A stretch of 6,004 nucleotides of DNA from Actinomycetota bacterium (lineage in GTDB: Bacteria; Actinomycetota; Humimicrobiia; Humimicrobiales; Humimicrobiaceae): NCBI GenBank assembly GCA_014360385.1, contig JACIXO010000089.1:1-6004 (forward strand), given 5' to 3'. Each line of letters begins with the position of its first letter. The stretch's first letter is position 1. The position numbers and the translations under genes were made by a program. Positions 4,663 to 6,004 of the stretch are shown here, in pieces. Under the pieces are notes generated by a model. That model made no database searches and had not been told where the DNA came from. It was given only the letters and a program-made list of their open reading frames with translations.

Positions 4663-5808
4663 ATGTTTTTGCTTATGCTTTTGCTTACCATACATCAACC
4701 TCAATTAACAGTAATGCTAATAGTTATGGTAGGAAGTAGTTTACTTTTTCTTTTGTGGTACTACTCATTTAGATTTGAGGTCATTAACTTTAGGTTAGTT
4801 ACAAAGAATATTAACGTAACACCCGTAAAGAGCAACAAAAATTATCGCATGAATAACAACTACAATTGCAATGGTGGTGTTTATCCATTCCTTAAAATCC
4901 TCCATCTCTCTGATTTTCATCTTCGAAAAGATAGAAAGGGTAAAAAACTATTTTCCTTTTTGAAAAGTCTTTCTCAACAGGAAGTCGATCTTATATTCAT
5001 AACCGGTGACCTTGTAGAAAGAAATGAGAATATTGAATATCTTACAAGGATGCTTTCAGTGCTAAGAGCAAAATACGGTAAATACGCTGTCCTCGGAGTT
5101 CATGATTATTACAATAAAACCCCTGCTGAATTTATAAGAAACATGTTCAAGAAAAAAAGGAGATACAAAAGAGAAAATAATGTGGATCACTTAATATCAG
5201 AGTTAAATAATACAGGAATAAAAGTATTAAGAAACGAAAGTGTGTCTGTATTGATTAATTCCAAGACAGAGAAGAAGCCTAATAAAATAAAGAGGATTAA
5301 GATTATCGGTCTCGATGATCCGATAATTGAAAAGATAGACATAAAGAAAGCTTTTGGAGAAGATGGCGAGAGTACCAAAAGTACCAAAAATACTTGCAAA
5401 GAGCGCGATTTTATGAAAAGTAGACAACTTCGAAAGGCACTTCTTAAAGAAACATTTAATCTAAATAAAACGAAAATCCATAGACTAAATAGCAGTGAAG
5501 AACTAAGAATTGCACTTATCCACACCCCCGATCAGGACTCTTTAGCAGAAATCGCAAAAAGAGGTGTTGATATAGTTTTTAGTGGCCACACACATGGAGG
5601 ACAGGTAAGATTGCCTCTTATAGGTGCTCTTGTCTCTGGATGTAAAATTAAAACAAAATTCGCTGAAGGCCTTTTTTATTTTAAAAGATTTGTTTTGCAT
5701 GTCTCTAAAGGACTTGGAGAGGGAAGGTACTCACAGTTTAGATTTTTCTGTCAGCCTGAGGCAAGCATAATTAATATAAATTTGCCAAGGAGAAAGGAAA
5801 CTCTATAA
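4663..5808 (+). CDS. Membrane-anchored YkuE-like calcineurin-type metallophosphoesterase
   Basis: The 381-residue product has an N-terminal hydrophobic anchor (about 1-34) and a phosphoesterase domain (about 77-375). Metal-site motifs in order: L82-S-D84-F-H86, T-G115-D116, G145-V146-H147-D148, H287 in IHTPD, and G308-H309-T-H311-G-G. GLDDP (216-220) is typical of the YkuE-type group, which hydrolyses phosphoesters at or near the membrane; the substrate is unknown. Two oddities: the usual Asn of GNHD is Val (146), and a Lys/Ser-rich stretch of about 60 residues (221-280) sits between GLDDP and the HTPD strand, where relatives are usually shorter. It includes STKSTK from a 9-bp repeat. The predicted length exceeds the roughly 280-300 usual for the group. 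The next gene starts 13 nt downstream, so they form an operon. Activity may be altered by the Val, but the other ligands remain. Confidence 0.88.
   Translation: MFLLMLLLTIHQPQLTVMLIVMVGSSLLFLLWYYSFRFEVINFRLVTKNINVTPVKSNKNYRMNNNYNCNGGVYPFLKILHLSDFHLRKDRKGKKLFSFLKSLSQQEVDLIFITGDLVERNENIEYLTRMLSVLRAKYGKYAVLGVHDYYNKTPAEFIRNMFKKKRRYKRENNVDHLISELNNTGIKVLRNESVSVLINSKTEKKPNKIKRIKIIGLDDPIIEKIDIKKAFGEDGESTKSTKNTCKERDFMKSRQLRKALLKETFNLNKTKIHRLNSSEELRIALIHTPDQDSLAEIAKRGVDIVFSGHTHGGQVRLPLIGALVSGCKIKTKFAEGLFYFKRFVLHVSKGLGEGRYSQFRFFCQPEASIININLPRRKETL
5371..5388 (+). repeat. In-frame 9-bp duplication in the phosphoesterase insert
   Basis: AGTACCAAA occurs twice in a row (5371-5379, 5380-5388), encoding Ser-Thr-Lys twice at residues 237-242. 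The next 9 bp (AATACTTGC) may be a third, diverged unit. It lies in the poorly conserved insertion, which tolerates slippage. Confidence 0.55.
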
Positions 5809-5815
5809 GGGGAGG
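5809..5815 (+). promoter_or_regulatory. RBS of the downstream SDR gene
   Basis: GGGGAGG starts directly after the phosphoesterase stop codon and lies 6 nt before ATG at 5822. The tight spacing supports cotranscription and fixes this start. Confidence 0.75.
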
Positions 5816-5821
5816 CTTAAA

Positions 5822-6004
5822 ATGATTCTATTGATTGGAGCCACAGGATTTTTGGGCCCGGTAGTCTTAGAGAAACTGCTTGAAAAAGGTTATAGCGTAA
5901 GATGTATGATAAGAAGAGATAGTAACAAAGATAACCTTATCCAGGTTTCTCAAAGGCTGGGCATGAAGGAAAAGCTATCCTTCAGTATTGGAACACTTCA
6001 GAGT
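5822..6004 (+). CDS. NAD(P)-binding SDR/NmrA-like protein, 5' part only
   Basis: The first 61 codons are present and the gene runs off the window. The N-terminus MILLIGATGFLGPVVLEKLL carries a Rossmann glycine motif, G6-A-T-G9-F-L-G12. The second strand ends in CMIRRDSNK (residues 28-36), where Arg residues in place of the acidic residue suggest NADP(H) preference. This fits atypical SDRs such as NmrA-like or NDUFA9-like proteins, which include NAD(P)-dependent reductases and regulatory or assembly proteins without enzyme activity. The catalytic region is outside the window, so the reaction cannot be called. It follows the phosphoesterase by 13 nt with its own strong SD. Confidence 0.8.
   Translation, partial: MILLIGATGFLGPVVLEKLLEKGYSVRCMIRRDSNKDNLIQVSQRLGMKEKLSFSIGTLQS

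Noticed and set aside
5187..5525. Two hydrophobic minus-strand frames
   Set aside because: Antisense to the lysine-rich part of the phosphoesterase, which produces Phe/Leu-rich reverse translations.

Overview
The window comes from an AT-rich bacterial genome: roughly one third GC by eye, many ATA, AGA and AGG codons, and AT-only spacers. Purine-rich Shine-Dalgarno (SD) sites precede several genes, and starts include ATG, GTG and TTG. A membrane-anchored GerMN-domain protein and an LPG-synthase-TM/UPF0104 membrane protein suggest a low-GC, possibly Gram-positive-type or deep-branching thermophile or anaerobe lineage. The sequence alone does not fix the taxon. There is no rRNA, tRNA, CRISPR array or intact insertion sequence.

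Layout. Positions 1-623 (+) hold promoter-like sequence and a compact two-gene cassette: a DUF4258 protein with a TTG start, overlapped by 14 nt by a DUF2283 protein. This is a probable type II toxin-antitoxin pair. Positions 624-757 are a convergent spacer with inverted repeats and the start of a 9-bp tandem repeat that runs over the stop codon of the next gene. Positions 758-1780 (-) encode a polytopic flippase-like membrane protein. Positions 1781-2068 form a gene-free spacer with a near-perfect 25-bp inverted repeat (117 bp overall, MITE-like or a 5'-UTR hairpin) and a cluster of CATATG palindromes. Positions 2069-3013 (-) encode a GalE-type NAD-dependent sugar-nucleotide epimerase. Positions 3014-3380 are an AT-rich spacer with a small hairpin and a 12-bp tandem repeat but no credible gene. 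Positions 3381-4328 (-) encode a membrane-anchored GerMN-domain protein with a 21-serine linker built from a 12-bp minisatellite. Positions 4329-4662 are a divergent spacer holding an unlabelled 3' remnant of a PIN-domain toxin gene (4415-4594, -). Positions 4663-5808 (+) encode a membrane-anchored YkuE-like metallophosphoesterase with a GNHD-to-GVHD change and a lysine-rich insertion. It is followed 13 nt later by the start of an NAD(P)-binding SDR gene that runs off the end.

How the genes fit together. The epimerase and the LPG-synthase-TM-like protein are on the same strand and suit cell-envelope glycan or glycolipid work (sugar-nucleotide supply plus a membrane transfer or flipping protein), though 288 nt separate them. 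The phosphoesterase and the SDR form a tight operon. The toxin-antitoxin pair, the PIN-toxin remnant, the inverted-repeat element and several short tandem repeats mark this as a fluid accessory region. The best leads are the compact TA cassette, the long inverted repeat directly upstream of the flippase-like gene, and the PIN-gene remnant. I see no clearly new multi-gene system.
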